Below are positions 12,691 to 26,400 of a DNA stretch of 64,000 bases, piece by piece; within the stretch, counting starts at the first letter, position 1; every line of letters starts with the position of its first letter. The translations under genes and the position numbers were made by a program. The stretch comes from Cercis canadensis. Lineage: Eukaryota; Streptophyta; Magnoliopsida; Fabales; Fabaceae. Location of the stretch: positions 400,809-464,808 of the forward strand of contig QAOA01006662.1 of the NCBI GenBank assembly GCA_003255065.1, read 5' to 3'. The notes below the pieces were generated by a model. The model was not told where the DNA came from and did not search any database. It saw nothing but the letters and a program-made list of their open reading frames with translations.

Positions 12691-15600
12691 CCCCATAACA
12701 ATGAGAGCTTCATACTCTACTTGGTTATTTGAGGTAGAGAATTCAAAGCGTAGAAATTGTTCTATAGTTATTCTTTTTGGTCATTCCATGATTATCCATG
12801 CTCCTCCTCCTTTCAGGTTAGAAGATCCGTCCACAGATAATGTCCAGCTAGTGTGTTCTTTAGGGTTGAGTTCTTCTGCTCAAGTAAACTCTGCCAATAA
12901 GTCAGCTAAAGTTTGTGCTTTGATCGCCCCTCAAGGTTCGTATGAGAGGGCGTGCTCAGAGAGTTATATTGACCACTTGAGCATTCGACCTGTAAGGTCG
13001 AGTTTCTAGAGTACCTGCCTTATTGGTTGATCAGTTCGAATGGTTATTTGGTGATTTTGAAAATAGGGTCTAAGGCGGTAGGTTGAGAGGAGGAAGGCAT
13101 ATAGGATTTTTTCAATTTTATTGTATTTCATCTCTAAACCTTGGAGGGAATGACTGGTGTAGTATATGGGAAATTGGATTTTGTGCTCTTCTCGAACAAA
13201 AGCGGAGCTGACAGCTTGGTCGTTGGTGGTGAGGTATTACTTTAGATGTTTGAAAGTTTGTTGGCATTCCGAGGTTCACTTGAAGTTTTTGATCTTTTTA
13301 AGGGTTTTAAGGAATGGGAGAGCTCGGTCTGCCGACCTAGACATGAAACGAGAAAGAGCTGTGATTCTTCCAGTTAATCTCTGGACTTCTCTCATAGTCT
13401 TCGGTGGTTCCATTTTCATGATGCCTTCACATTTATCCAGATTAGCCTCGATACCTTTGTATGTCAACATGAAGCCTAAGAACTTTCCAGCTTCGACCCT
13501 AAATGCACATTTCGAAGGGTTTAAGCCGCTGTTGTGTCTTTTGAGCTCGATGAATGTCTCCTTTAGGTCAGTCATGTGGTTTTCTTCTAAGTGGGATTTT
13601 ACGAGCATGTCATCCACGTACACCTTCATGTTTCGACCTATTTGGTTTTTGAGGACCCTATCTATCAACATTTGGTAAGTAGCTCCACCGTTTTTCAATC
13701 CGAAAGACATTATTTTATAGCAGTAAGTCACCTTTTCGGTGATAAAGGTCATTTTATCCTCGTCGTCCGGGTACATTCTGATATGGTTATACCTTGAGTA
13801 GGCATCCATGAAGCTTAGGAACTTATATCCTGACACTTCGTCAATGAGCTTGTCAATGCTCGGAAGAGGGTAAGGGTCTTTTGAGCATGCTTTGTTCAAG
13901 TTGGAGAAGTCTATGCACATTCTCCACTTCCCACTCACATTTTTCACCATCATTATGTTTGACAGCCAGGTTGTGTAAGGGATTTTCTTAATGAACTTGG
14001 CATCGAGTAGCTTTTTGACCTTTTCTTGGATTGTTGTCTGTCAATTTAGTCCGACGACCTTTTTTTTTTGGCTGACTAGTTTTGCACCTGTGTCAACATC
14101 AAATTTATGACCAAAAAAATTTGAATCTATACTTGGCATGTTAGATGTTGTCCATGCGAATAGGTTGGCGTTGACAACCAAGAGATCCGTTAGCTTTTTA
14201 AGGTTTAAAAGAGGAATATTTGATCACACTTGAATTGTTTGGCCTGGACTTTTTCCGACTGAACCAAAATGAGCTTGCCCTTTGTCTCATTGATGGGGAC
14301 TTGACTGCTAGTGGAAGGTGGGCTAGTATTTTTTGGTTTCTGGGGCTTGGAATAATTGATTAACAGACTGATATTATAACATGTTCTTCCGAGAAGCTGA
14401 TCTCTTCTTACTTGTCCAATGGTTCTTGAGGCAGTAAGAAATTTTAGCAATATGTGTATGGTTAAGACTATTGCATCAATTCGGTTGAGAGATGGGCGCC
14501 CTAAAATGACATTGTAGGCAGAAAGGCAATTGACGACCAGGAATCTAACGTCGACATTAGCTAAGTTGGGAAAGTCTCCCGGGTGATTCTGAGGGTGATG
14601 GTTCCTCTAACTTCAACGTGAATTCCAAAGTAGCCCACGAGGATTCCGGGGTAGTGTTTGAGGTCGGAGGTTAGGAGTCTGAGCTGGATGAAAGCATGAT
14701 AGAAGAGGACATTAACAGAGCTACCTTGGTCTACTAGGACCTTGCAGACTTCGTAGTTGGCGATAAAGCAGGGTATAAGCATGGGATCATCGTGCTCTGG
14801 GTCGATGGTCCCATAGTCGGCTTCAGAAAGGAGATAATTGGTTTCCGTTTGGCTTTTCTGGCAACTGTGGTGGTGTGAAGGATTTATTTTTTGTGCTTTT
14901 GAGCTAGCATTTCATGTCTTTTGCGAGAGGACCTTGAGGTTCCTCCTCTTGGAAAACTACTTACAACAGTATGGATGGTTCTCGTAGCGTTTTGCCTTAG
15001 GTCTTCTTGCCAATTTGGGGGTTTTTCTACTTGGGGTCCTGCTTATATGTCGATTTCGGTCTTGGCCGGGGGGGGGGGGGGGGGGTTGGTTTCTTGGTGG
15101 GGATTTGTTTCGAGGCTGGTATTCTCTGTTGGGTTTTTGGACTGGTGCAGGATTTTAGCTCGGTACTTTTACAGGTAACCTTTTTGGATAAGGTCTTCAA
15201 TGAGGTTTTGTAGATGCCTACAATTGTTTGTGTCGTGCCTCATTCTTCTGTGGAAGGTGCAATATTTTTCTTGATCCGAACCTATTATTTCTTTTGGAAG
15301 TGGGAGTTGGACAAACTTGGTGTCACATATTTCTTCCAGTACCCGAGCTCAGGTGTGGTTCAATAGAGTGTAGGTTTCGAACCGAGGTCGGATTGGGGAT
15401 CTCTCTCTTTTTTCTCATTCTCTCTTATCTTGGGGCTTTTTGTCTCGGATGGGTTTGTTTTTCTCGGCTTGGCCTAGCACTTCTTTTAAATTGATGTGTT
15501 TGGTTGTTTTGATAAGAAGGTCGGATAGGTTTTCAGGCGGGTCGAGGGTGAGGTTTTCATGCAGGCGACCAGGTTGGATGCCTGCTTGGATTGCATGCAT

Positions 15601-16560
15601 GGCTACTGTGTTGGTCAAGTCTCGATCTTGGAGGGAAGTTTAGTGTACCGATCTATATATTCTTTTAAAGGCTCGGTCTCTCCTTGCTTTAGGGTGGCCA
15701 AGATGGCAGAGGATTTTTGGTGGGTTATGCTGATGGAAAAACGAGCTTGAAGAAGTTCAGCTAATTGGTCGAAATTGGATATGCTGTTTAGTAGAATGTT
15801 AGAAAACCATTGCAGGGCTGCTCTTCGCAGGGTTCTTAGAAAAACTTGGCACATGATTTCTTTTATAGTGCCTGCCAAGAGCATGACCGAGTTGTAATTT
15901 TCTAAGTGCTCTCGAGGGTCGATTGATTCATCACTGGATTTAAGATTAGGTTGCTTGAAGTGTGTTAGTAAGAGGAAATCCATGATGTCTTAGGTGAAAG
16001 GGTGTTTGACGACTTGTTTCTACTTTTCCGAGCTGGAGAGTGAAGGCTTGTTGGAATTAAATGTCTAGGATGGTCCTCTGGTGCAGGTATAGAATAAGGA
16101 TTGGTTTTCAGCAGTTTCCTCTGTGGTTTGGTCTCTCGACTGCCTGGGTTGGGAAGATGGATTTTCTTGGAGAGATGGGGTCTTACGCTGGGTATCAATT
16201 GAGAGCTCTCTGGGTTGCTGCCGCTTTCTCAATTTAGCAATCTCAGCTCTGTCTGCATTTCTCTCATGTATGAGAGTTTAGATTTCTTGGAACAGGAAAT
16301 TGAGGGTGACATTTTGTTGGTTTTCCTGGACAGGGGTTTCTTAGGAAACTTTCGGACTGAGAGTGGTTTGGTGGGGTGGGGGTGGTGGTGATCTTTAGGT
16401 AGTGTTTGGCTGGTGTGTGGGTCTTATGGGTGAATGAGTGTTTTCTTGGATGGGATGTATGTTTTCATACTAGCTTGAGGGATTCATAGTGTTCAAAACA
16501 TGATTGTACAAAGAGATTTATTTTTGGGGAAGAAAGAAATTTTCCACAGATGGTGCCGAA

Positions 16561-17902
16561 TGATGATGCCTGATCTGAGCTGAAGGTCGGAAAGATGAAT
16601 GAGGTTGGGCCGGGAGTGTACTAATTGTACAATAACAAGTGAACTAAGAGTCAGATGGTGATACCCGAACTCTGAAGCTTAAGTTAGTACGGTTTGAAAT
16701 AAAGATGATAATAAATGCTAAGAGAAGCAAAAATCTATATACTTGTTACTGAGAGCTATTTATAGAAGATGATTAAATGATATTATGAGAATATGCAAGA
16801 TGAAATTTGATAAAATGAGCCTAAATGTAATGGGATATATTGAGATCAAAAGCCCATTTGAAAGTAATATTTGTCCAATTCCATAGTTTGAAGTAGGGGT
16901 GTTCACCAGGCAGCCCAAACCGCACAACCCGCACAAATTGACCTGGCCTGCAGCACTCGGGCGGTTCAACCCGCATAATACGGTTCAGTGCGGTTTCTTA
17001 AATGCAAAACCACAGTATTGCGGTTCGGCCCACGGTTTTTAATTTTCCAAACAGAAGTCTACCCGAACCGAACCGCACCCCCCGCATCTCTGTTGAAAAA
17101 AAAATTATAAATCATATATGTCATATATAATTATGTAATCTGATTAGTTAGATTTTTGTTTAGGTGGTCTTCATTCTCTTCTCCCCCAATTTCAGAAATA
17201 TTGAGACCTAGCCTCCTCCGTCACCCCTCACCTCTTCTCTGTTCTCTTTTCTCTCGGTGCCTCATCTGCTTTGCTTTCTCGGAATTATCACCCTTGTGAA
17301 TAACTTGTGTTGCCATAAACAACGTCTTTGAAGCTACATATAGAGTTGCAAGAAGATCCTAGCTTGGAGTAGCCAGCGACGGTGCCATTTTTGGATGGGT
17401 CGTAGACTCTGGACCCTTAGATCTGTTTGCAAGTGAGGAGGTTCTTGATTTGGTCCCATGAAGACGGTGGTTTCTGCTTCTGCTGCTTTCGTTTGCATTT
17501 TGAGTTTGACACTTGCTGTTTAGGCTCTGACTGTTGGGCAAGAAAGTGAGTAGAGCCATTAAAAGCAAATTAACTGATGGAGAAAATTTGAATTATAGCA
17601 TATCAAAAGCTGAAGCAAAACAATTTTGAGATGGAGGGTGTTATGTGCTGTGAAGTAGAGGAGAGGGATCCGAGATGCGTAATAAAGGAGGCAAAGTAGG
17701 GCTGGTGCTGTGTGGTGGGACTCCCACTCTTTCAACCTGCGAACCCGCCCAAACTAGTTCAGTGCGGTTTAGTTCGGTTTCATCTCCTCATTCTTCACAA
17801 ACCGAACCGAACCAACCCACATAAAAACCTGTGGTTCGATTTCTGGAACTCGGTTCAAACTGTCCGAACCGACCCGCGAACACCCCTAGTTTGAAGACAA
17901 CA
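16561..17902 (-). repeat. 5' LTR of element V, interrupted by a hAT element
   Basis: The LTR begins (plus-strand view) TGATGATGCCTG next to the primer-binding-like site and probably ends at ACAACA (17902). Removing the 995-bp hAT element and one target copy leaves about 330 bp. A minus-strand TATA box (CTATAAATAGC) lies near 16749-16760. The outer LTR boundary is inferred from TG...CA ends only, because the partner LTR is missing. Confidence 0.5.
16894..17888. mobile_element. Non-autonomous hAT-type DNA transposon
   Basis: The ends are perfect 11-bp inverted repeats (TAGGGGTGTTC / GAACACCCCTA), flanked on both sides by the 8-bp direct repeat GTTTGAAG (16886-16893 and 17889-17896). An 8-bp target duplication with a TAGGGGTG-type end is the hAT signature. 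Subterminal DNA is rich in CGGTTCGG/AACCGAACCG motifs, and a 14-bp motif (GTTCAGTGCGGTTT) occurs near both ends in direct orientation (16983-16996 and 17757-17770). The 995 bp hold no transposase reading frame, so it needs a helper. It sits inside the LTR of element V and is therefore younger than it. Confidence 0.85.
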
Positions 17903-18095
17903 GGATCACACTCTTATATAGAAAAAGCAAAAAAAATAAAAGAAAAAAAAGCCATCTTTAACCTTATTTTATTTTATTTTTTGAATTGGACAAATTTTGC
18001 TTTCAATTTTAATCATTGCCCAAAGAAACTCCTTATTAGAGTTCCATCACCACGGTCAATCATCATCACTCCGATTTGATGACTTCCGTTTTGTC
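17903..18095 (+). promoter_or_regulatory. Putative core promoter and 5' leader of the TPR-DnaJ gene
   Basis: Only about 190 bp separate the end of the fossil LTR from the likely start codon. The segment has a TATATA motif at 17915-17920, an A-rich stretch (about 17925-17950) and a T-rich stretch, all compatible with a plant core promoter and short leader. No transcript start can be proved from sequence, and the leader could contain an additional upstream exon or lie inside the LTR. Confidence 0.35.
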
Positions 18096-20461
18096 ATGTC
18101 ACCGGTCTTGCTAGTCCCCGGAGCTCTGGCGCACTCCGATTATCTCCTTGGTCGAGCTTCCCATCCTCTCTCCTTCGATTCCTCTTCTTGGTTTTCTTCA
18201 AGAACCCATTTTGAGCAGCCACTTCAAAGTTTCCCACAAGCCATGGACCCATCCAACGCCGGTGATGGAGCTTCTGGATTTTCAAATTCAAATGACGAGA
18301 ATGTAAGATTCACCTTCAATACCCCTTCGGTTCCGCGGACCGTTTCGGGTGGTCTCTCAAGGCCGAGATTAATGAAGGTTAGGAAACAAAACAATGCTCC
18401 GAGTTTGAGGCCCGGGATCGTGGAAAATCGGGTTGCTCCTGGTTTCAATCCATTTCGACCACTAGTTCCTGATAATTTGATTCCACCCATTTCTGGGTCG
18501 GAAACGGGATCTTCCATTTCCAGTGTTGGGAAGATTGATGATGATGCATTTATGTTTGGAGCGAACAAGAGTGATTCGGGTTTGAATTTGAGTATGGAAA
18601 ACTCGGGTTCTGTTGGGACTTCGGCCAAAGGGATTACTGAGCAAATGGGGAATCTGGGAATTGGGAATGTGAACGAGGTTTCCAAAGATGGTAAGCCTAA
18701 TTTTAATGCAAGTGGTTTGGTGGGTTTCGAAAAAGGTGGGTTTCCATTTGGAACTGTTTATAGGAAAAGTTTCAGTCTTGATGAAAGCTTGGTGTCAAAG
18801 CTTCCAGAAGACATGAGCAAGTTGAACATAAGAAGGTCTGGCAATGTTGAAGACATTGACAAAACCAAAAACAAGGTGGGTGGTTCTTCTTCCAGTGTTG
18901 AATCAGAACTCCAAAATGAGTTGAAAAAGAAATTGAGCATTGAAGAAACACAGCAGATTGAAACCGGTAAGTCTGTATTTGGAAATATAGAAGGTGCTGG
19001 TGATCCACTTACTATCAACTCAGCAAGTGCCCTCCTCAACCTAATGAAGAATCTGAATGTCAAGGACTCTTTGGGAAGTGATAATGTTCAGAAGAATGAT
19101 GATGATGTAACCACTGGTGGAAAAAATATGTCTGCTTATGCAAGCAGTAAAACTGCTACAAGTTGTACTGGGGGAAGAACAGAGGATTTTCTGTTGAGAA
19201 AAATGGAGAAGTTAAAAGTAGATAGTGAGAACGGGGACTCTATTAAACCAAAATTTTGGAATCAAACAGAAGTAGGTGGAGGCCAACTTTCTTCAGACAA
19301 ACCCAAGGAAGATTTCAGAAGGCCTCGAGCTCCTGCGTCACCGTCTACATTCTTATCTGGAGGCATAAATTTTCAATCAGTTGGAAATGCCTTTGGAGTT
19401 ACAATGAGGGATGAGTTTTTATTTACGAGTAATTCAGGCTCATCTTTTGTGGAGTTTAAAACGCCTGCAGCACCAAAAACTAATCTATTTGGTGGTGTTG
19501 ATGAGAAACTGGAATTTTCTGCAAGGAAGGAGGAAAGTAGCAATGCAAGAATGAAGAAAACCAGAGGAAAATTGAAGCTTGCTACCCCAGTCCAGCTGTG
19601 GCATGGACAGGATTTTGTTTCAAAGGAAAGTGTTTCCAAAGAAATCCCAGAGGTTTCTGAGGCTTCACCTATGGATGTTTCTCCATATCAGGAAACATTG
19701 GCTGAAAACCGATGCTCTAGGGAGAATTCTGTAACATCCAATGAGTCATTGAGTCTTGATGACAACTCTACAGCTAATGATTCGGTGCAAACAACTTCAA
19801 TTGATCACATAGATGAAGATCTAATTGTGGCAACAGGGTCTTTGAATATAAATCGAAGTGATGGTGTATGCATAGAAACAAAAGAGGGAACATCAGAGAG
19901 TCATATTTGTAAAAATATTTGTGATGAAGGCCCGCTAGATGAGTTTATTTCTGGGGCTGAAACTGAAAGCTTTAAGTCTGCAAATGAGGATGTGGACATA
20001 ACAAGTGATGCGGCTCTTACATCAGCAGAAACTGAAAGTAGTCCAAGCTCAAGTGTTGAAGCACATGATAGTGATAGCATGTTGCATCTTGGTTCTGCTT
20101 TAAGTTCAAAAGATTTAAGTGGGTTTCCCTTCAGATTTGCCGCCGCTTCTGCTGCTGAAGCTCAATCATCTAGTCCGAAATGGCTCCACAAACAGAAAAG
20201 TTGGGTAAAAATTGGTCTTGATACTTACCACACTACTCCAAACATAAAGTTGCCTTCATCATCTTCTATGGCATATTCTCCATTACCTGGAACTTCATCT
20301 CTTTTCACATCAGGGCAAGGTGAGAAAGCAAAAGTATCTGCTCCTCAACCCAAAACAAGGGATTCTGAGGTGAAAAAAGAGCACGATATAAAGGAGGAGT
20401 CTGTTTCTATTTCTGCTGCATCCATTGCTGCTCAGGAAGCCTGTGAAAAGTGGCGACTCAG
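18096..20461 (+). CDS. Exon 1 of TPR-DnaJ gene
   Basis: It encodes the long disordered N-terminus and ends CTCAG before the donor GTTAAGT, splitting the arginine codon of WRLRGNNAY. An upstream in-frame Met at 17997 lies in A/T-rich leader and codes for a region with no family look, so 18096 is preferred. Confidence 0.85.
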
Positions 20462-23400
20462 GTTAAGTATATGCTTCAATAGTCTTCTCATTCAATTTTG
20501 AGTCACTTACTTGAGATGTATTTAGTTTTATTATATTCCGCATTACATCTGATGTTCATGATGACTGAATGTGTTTTATATGTCAGAGGAAACAATGCCT
20601 ATAAAAATGGGGATTTATCTACGGCTGAGGATTGTTACACACAGGGACTTAATTGTGTTTCTAACATAGAAACATCTAGGAGCTGTCTCAGGGCTTTGAT
20701 GCTGTGTTATAGCAACCGTGCTGCCACACGAATGCCTCTTGGAAGGATGAGAGATGCTCTAGAAGACTGTATACTGGCTTCTGAAATCGATCCGAATTTC
20801 CTCAGAGTGCAACTTAGAGCTGCAAAGTAAGGCTTTCATTTTGCTCCTAATCTTTCTTTAAACAGTGATTTAAGTTGTATGAATCTATATTTAATTTAAA
20901 CTGGAGTAGTTTGTCATGCAAAGGGGAGTAAGCATCTAGTTCATGCTAATATTACAATAGTTTTCAGTTACTATCTTCTTTTGAATTTCTCTATCTCCTT
21001 GTTTAGCTAGAATAAGTTGCATGCATTGTTCATACAAGTATTCTTGGTTTTTTTTCTACTTGTAATATAATGAATCTTTTCATATTCTTGATTGCTGTTC
21101 GTGGTTATCCAAATTTTTTTGTTGTTCATTGGGTTATCTTTTGCTGGATTCTTTTTGTGTGTTTTTATTTTTATTTTTGGACAGGAAAAGGAACATTGTT
21201 TTAGAGAGGAGGGGGATTCTTAATGAATCTTCTCATCTTCTTGGGGTCATTTTTTCTTTATTGTTTCTAGGTTTGCCTCATTTAATCATAATTTGAATTC
21301 CTCTTCATGGCTAGTTTTATGTGCTAAACATAAGAATGGAAATGGAATTTCTTTCCCTTCTCAATTACCCAACCACTGGAGCAGGAATGGTCAATCCTTT
21401 CCAACTTCTTCTATTCCCATTTTTATGATGCAAAAAATCAATTTAATGTACCAAACTTGCTCATAGACTTCCATACACAATTGGAAAAGGAAAAAATCAG
21501 CTCTTGGGGGACAATGAAAGTAAAATGAGTTTTGCAATTACAGGAGCCCGAGTTGACCCATGTCCTCACTTCACTGTTAGGAGGAAGTCTAGAAAGATGA
21601 GTATGCCTTTTAAGAAGAAAAATAAAATCATCATTCAACCTGTTGTTGAGGTTTTTGGAAAAGAGAAAGTTGTTGGAGACAGTGTACAACCATAATAGCT
21701 ATAATTGGTAGCATTGTGCAGAGAGGCTAATTAAGAAAGACATAGGAAAGAAACAAATAAATGCTTTTATAAAAAAAAAGAAAAAAAGAAACAAATAAAT
21801 GCTTTTATAAAAAAAAGAAAAAAAGAAACAAATAGATGCACATCGCTACACTGTAAATTTTCCCAAAACCAAATGCATGAACCATCGATGAGTTTAGCAA
21901 AGAATAAGATACATCTCAGATTATTTTAAGTAGTGTTGATCCCAATTCTAGTGGTGCAACCATTCCGTTGAAGATCATATTTGGTTTTGATCACCCTATG
22001 CTAGAGACAATCTAGCTCAGATGGAAAATGTCATAACCTTTTCCCTTCTGAGGAAATGAAAACAAGATTTCCAAACTCCGACTTAGAGTTCGCTCTTCTC
22101 TTTGGGTCTGCAAAAGATCTCCCACTTCACTAAATGGTTGTCTTATTCTCACCTGTCCTAGTCCAAAGAAAGTTTTGGCAATTTGATATTGTGTGTCTTT
22201 GTTTGTGTTTGTGTGTCCGTACATTGTATGTGTTGACTGACATGTATAGTATTTAATTATCAAGATCAATGAGTCGATCCTAACTCCTTTTGTTTTCGAT
22301 TTTGTTTTTTAAGCTGTTGCCTTGCTATGGGGGAAGTTGGAGATGCATCAAAATGTTTCAAAAGGTGCTTGCAATCAGAACCTGATGTTTGTGTAGATCG
22401 AAAAATTGCTGTGGAAGCCTCAGATGGCTTACAAAAGGCACAGGTTTGATTATTTATACTTAGTTTTTAAATAAAAAACTAAATACTATGGCAGCTTTAG
22501 TTCATTACAATTTTTTTTTTCTCTCTCTAAAGATTCTTTTATTGCCTATGGGGTGCACTAACTATGAGTTAATAATTGGAACTTTTTACATCCAACTGCT
22601 TCAATATAGGAACATATTTTTGTTTAACATGGGTCCAGAGTATATTAGATCATCTTTGTAGTAAAAATTAAATGTTTTCAGCATTTATTGCGATGAGGGA
22701 ATTTGGGCTATAGAGACGTGCCTGTATGTTTTTGCTTTGTGCTATCACATTCTACTTCTTGGTATCTTGCCATTGTACCTGGTTGATGTTGTGCCATGTC
22801 ATTTTTTGCTTGCCTTTCTTTCTAATTCATAGTTAGAATTTCTCGGGAGAAGTGTCAAGTTTATTTGTAAGTTTACTGGAAGACCTAGGGGAGGTGTGCA
22901 TTAACCCAGGTAAATTACTAATGAAAGTTCTACAGCAGTAGAAGAAGCCTGGGTGGAAGAAGTATTCCTTTAAGCTATTTCATTGTAGAAGTCAAGTGGA
23001 TGGAATAGAACTCTGCATTTATGTTCCAATATTTTTTCTGCCACAATAAATACTGGAACTGAGTCATGCTTCCAAGTTTCTTAAAATACCTTTGTGTACA
23101 ACATATTAAATATTTTTCCGTAGAATAGATTCATCAGCAGATAAAATGGCTATGTTACTTGTTGTGAAGATGGTGCAGTTTCTGGTGATAATGGCCATGC
23201 TGGGATGGGATTGCACTAATGCCACTGCCATTGATGGTGGCCCTTGCAGTGATGTTGAAGTTTCTATGTGTTGTGGTGATTGCAGTTGTAGTAGTGCTGG
23301 TGCAGGGTTTCTGCTGATGCTTGAGCTTTCTAACTTGGTCTTCTGCTTTATTGGATTGATTTAGTTTTGTCTTTCAGAACTGGTCCAAGGAGAATAGTAT

Positions 23401-26400
23401 AGACAATCTGGCTTCTCATTAGAATTCACTATGGCCTGTTTTAAGCAATAGTCTTAAAACCTGGAATAACTAATGAATAGTCATTTAGAAAGTACATGTT
23501 ACCAAAATTGCTCAGTGCTCTTTGTCAGTGAGATTGTTTAGAAGCATTGTCAAATCTACCACTGAAACATTTTTTAGGTATATGTAATTTCGGGTTGGCC
23601 TCATTCTTTGTTGAGTTGAGGCAAGATACATTAGTAAGCATTCTTAGTGCAGCCGATTGGCAGCTATGGGATTTCAAACTTTTAAAATGTGAGGTTTGTA
23701 AGAGAAGAAAGGAGGATTTAGGAATGCTTCATGATATTTGTGAGAAATGGTGGAAGTGTGTGAGATTAGCTTCTCATAGGTATTATTTATATTAATTGTA
23801 CAATAAATATAGGCCTAATCATAAGCCTAATCGCATTCTAGTTACAAGCCTAGATGTAAGCTATAATAATTACAATATTCATAGTCACTCCCCCTAAAGC
23901 TGGAGCATACATATTGTATGTTCCAAGTTTGTTACAAATGTAGTTAACCCGAGGGCCTCCGAGAGACTTAGTAAATATATCTACTAACTGATCATTTGAT
24001 CTAACAAAACAGTAGCGATATCCCCTGAAAGTATCTTCTCTCTAATAAAATGATAGTTGATTTCTATATGTTTGGTCCTTTTATGGAAGACTGGATTAGA
24101 GGCAATGTGGAGAGCTCCTTGGTTATCACATATTAATCTCATTTGCTAAACCTTCATAAATTTTAACTCTTGGAGTAATTGTTTTAGCCATATGAGTTCA
24201 CAAGTTGCTTTAGCCATGCAGTATTTTGCCTCAGCAGTGGACCGAACAAAAGCAGACAGTTTCTTGCTCTTCCATGAAATTAGATTGCCTCCAACAAATA
24301 CACAATATCCGGTAGTTGAGCGTCTATCATATGGACATCCTGCCCAATCAGCATCTGAATAGCCAACTACCTAAGTATGTCTTCTACTTTCATACGAGGG
24401 ACCTTTACTCGGTGCCTTCTTGATGTATTTTAAAATATGAATCACTGCATCCCAAAGACTGTTACATGGAAACTCAAAAACTGACTAACTACACTCATCG
24501 GAAAGGCAATATCAGGCCGTGTCACTGTGAGATAGTTGAGTTTTCCAACAAGTCTTTGGTATCTGCTAGGATCTGATAAGGGCTACCCTTGATCGGGTAA
24601 GAGCTTGACATTTGGATCCATTGGAGTATCCACAGGTTTGCAATTTGACATGCTCGTTTCTCTCAAAATGTCCAAGGCATATTTCCGTTTTGAGATGACA
24701 ATACCCTTTTGTGATTGAGCAACTTCTATTCTTTGAAAATACTTGAGTTTGCCAAAATCCTTTATCTGAAAGTGTTGGAATAGATGTTGTTTGAGCTTTT
24801 GTATGCCATCTTGGTCATTCTCTATAATCACAATGTCATCTACATAGACAACCAAGTAAATGCATCGGTAAGGGAATGAATGACAATAAAAGACTGAATG
24901 ATCAGCCTCGCTCCGAATCATACCAAACGCTCGGATAACTGCACAAAATTTCTTAAACCAAGCCTGTGGAGATTGTTTAAGTCCATAGAGAGATCGGTGA
25001 AGTCAACATACCAATCTAGACTTCCCCTGAGCAACAAACCCAGATGGTTGCTCCATATAGACTTCCTCTTGCAATTCGCCATGTAAAAAGGCGTTTTTAA
25101 TATCGAGCTGATAAAGTGGCCAACGGTGAATGACTGCCATAGAGAGAAAGAGGCGAACAGAGGCCATCTTGGCAACAGGAGAAAAAGTATCACCATAGTC
25201 AAGTCCATAGATCTGGGTATATCCCTTGTTGGAATCCCGGAAGTTATGGGATTGAATCAGGATTGACAATCAAGGAGAATGATGGACTTTCCGTATATAG
25301 CTCATTTAATAGGATAGCTATAAATCCCTTAGATTAAGCAGTATTTATTTGTAATTTCCTAGATTAGACTATTTCTAATTTTGAGGGATTGATTGGTTGT
25401 ATCAAATCCCTATAAATTCACAGCTCCTTCACCATTTAGGTAAGGAAGCCAATACAAAATTTCTACATGGTATCAGAGCACCGATCCATGAACATGGAGA
25501 ATTCTGAAAAAACAACCTCTGAAGTTGTATCCTAAACCCTTCGGTGAGTGAGAGTTCCTCTCTTATGAGCTCCTCACTTATCATCACCAACCACAAGTTA
25601 GATGGTAAAAATTTCCTCCACTGGTCTCAATCTGTTCTTATGGTGATTAGAGGCCGTGGAAAAATGGGCTACCTCACTGGAGAAGCCAGCAAGCCCAAAA
25701 TTGATGATCCCACTTATGCAATGTGGGAACTCAACAATTCCATTGTGATGTCATGGCTCATCAATTCGATGGAGCCTCACATCAGCAGAACCTACCTTCT
25801 TTTCAAGACAGCAAAAGCCATATGGGATGCTGTCAAGGAAAACTACTCTGATCTAGAGAATGCCTCCCAAGTTTTTGAGATCAAGATTAAACTCAAAGAC
25901 ACTCGGCAGGGCAACCTTGATGTCACCAGTTACTATAACTCTCTAAAGGTATTATGGCAGGAGCTGGATCTGTTTTATGAAGCAGATTGGGGAGATGTTG
26001 ATGATCACATCAAGTTCAAAGCTCACCTTGATAAGGAACGCTTGTATGAGTTCCTAGCAGGTCTGCATAAGGATTTGGATGAGGTTCGTGGCAGAATCTT
26101 AGGGAGAAGACCTCTGCCTGCCATTGGAGAGGCATTTGCTGAGGTTAGGCGTGAAGAAAACAGAAGAAGGGTGATGTTAGGAGACAAGGATCCTAAAACT
26201 GGCCAAATAGAGGGTTCTGCCCTTTACACCAGAGGTTTTTCAGAGTCTAAATTCAAGATAGACAATGAAAACAAACAGAAAAAATATGGAGAAAGATCTG
26301 TATGCAGCCACTGCAAGAAGACTGGACATACCCGAGACACTTGTTTCCAACTCCATGGTGTTCCATCAAGTTGGAAGCCAAGGAACAAGAGAGAAGGGAA

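Larger units (their letters stand above)
12690..17902 (-). mobile_element. Tat-like Ty3/gypsy fossil (element V)
   Basis: On the minus strand the parts run: LTR (16561-17902, split by a hAT insertion), primer-binding-like site (about 16545-16560, TTCGGCACCATCTGTGG), gag (about 16200 down to 15400), aspartic protease near 14780-14560 (VDQGSSVNVLF), reverse transcriptase about 13960-13280 (WRMCIDFSNLNKACSKDPYP, VYVDDMLVKS) and RNase H down to about 12690 (NNQVEYEAL). The sequence stops there, so integrase and the 3' LTR are missing. The RT wording and the NNQ.EYEAL RNase H are typical of Tat-lineage elements. It has many interruptions. An 18-base G run lies at 15068-15085. Confidence 0.8.

Noticed and set aside
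17997-18095. Upstream in-frame Met as start of the host protein
   Set aside because: The extra 33 residues come from A/T-rich leader sequence and do not look like the family; 18096 or 18243 are better starts.
18224-18685. 153-residue antisense frame
   Set aside because: It is a shadow of exon 1 of the TPR-DnaJ gene with no independent support.
23146-23364. Cysteine-rich 72-residue open frame that could look like a secreted peptide
   Set aside because: It lies inside host intron 3, has no family resemblance, and the predicted N-terminus is not a convincing signal peptide; best read as chance.
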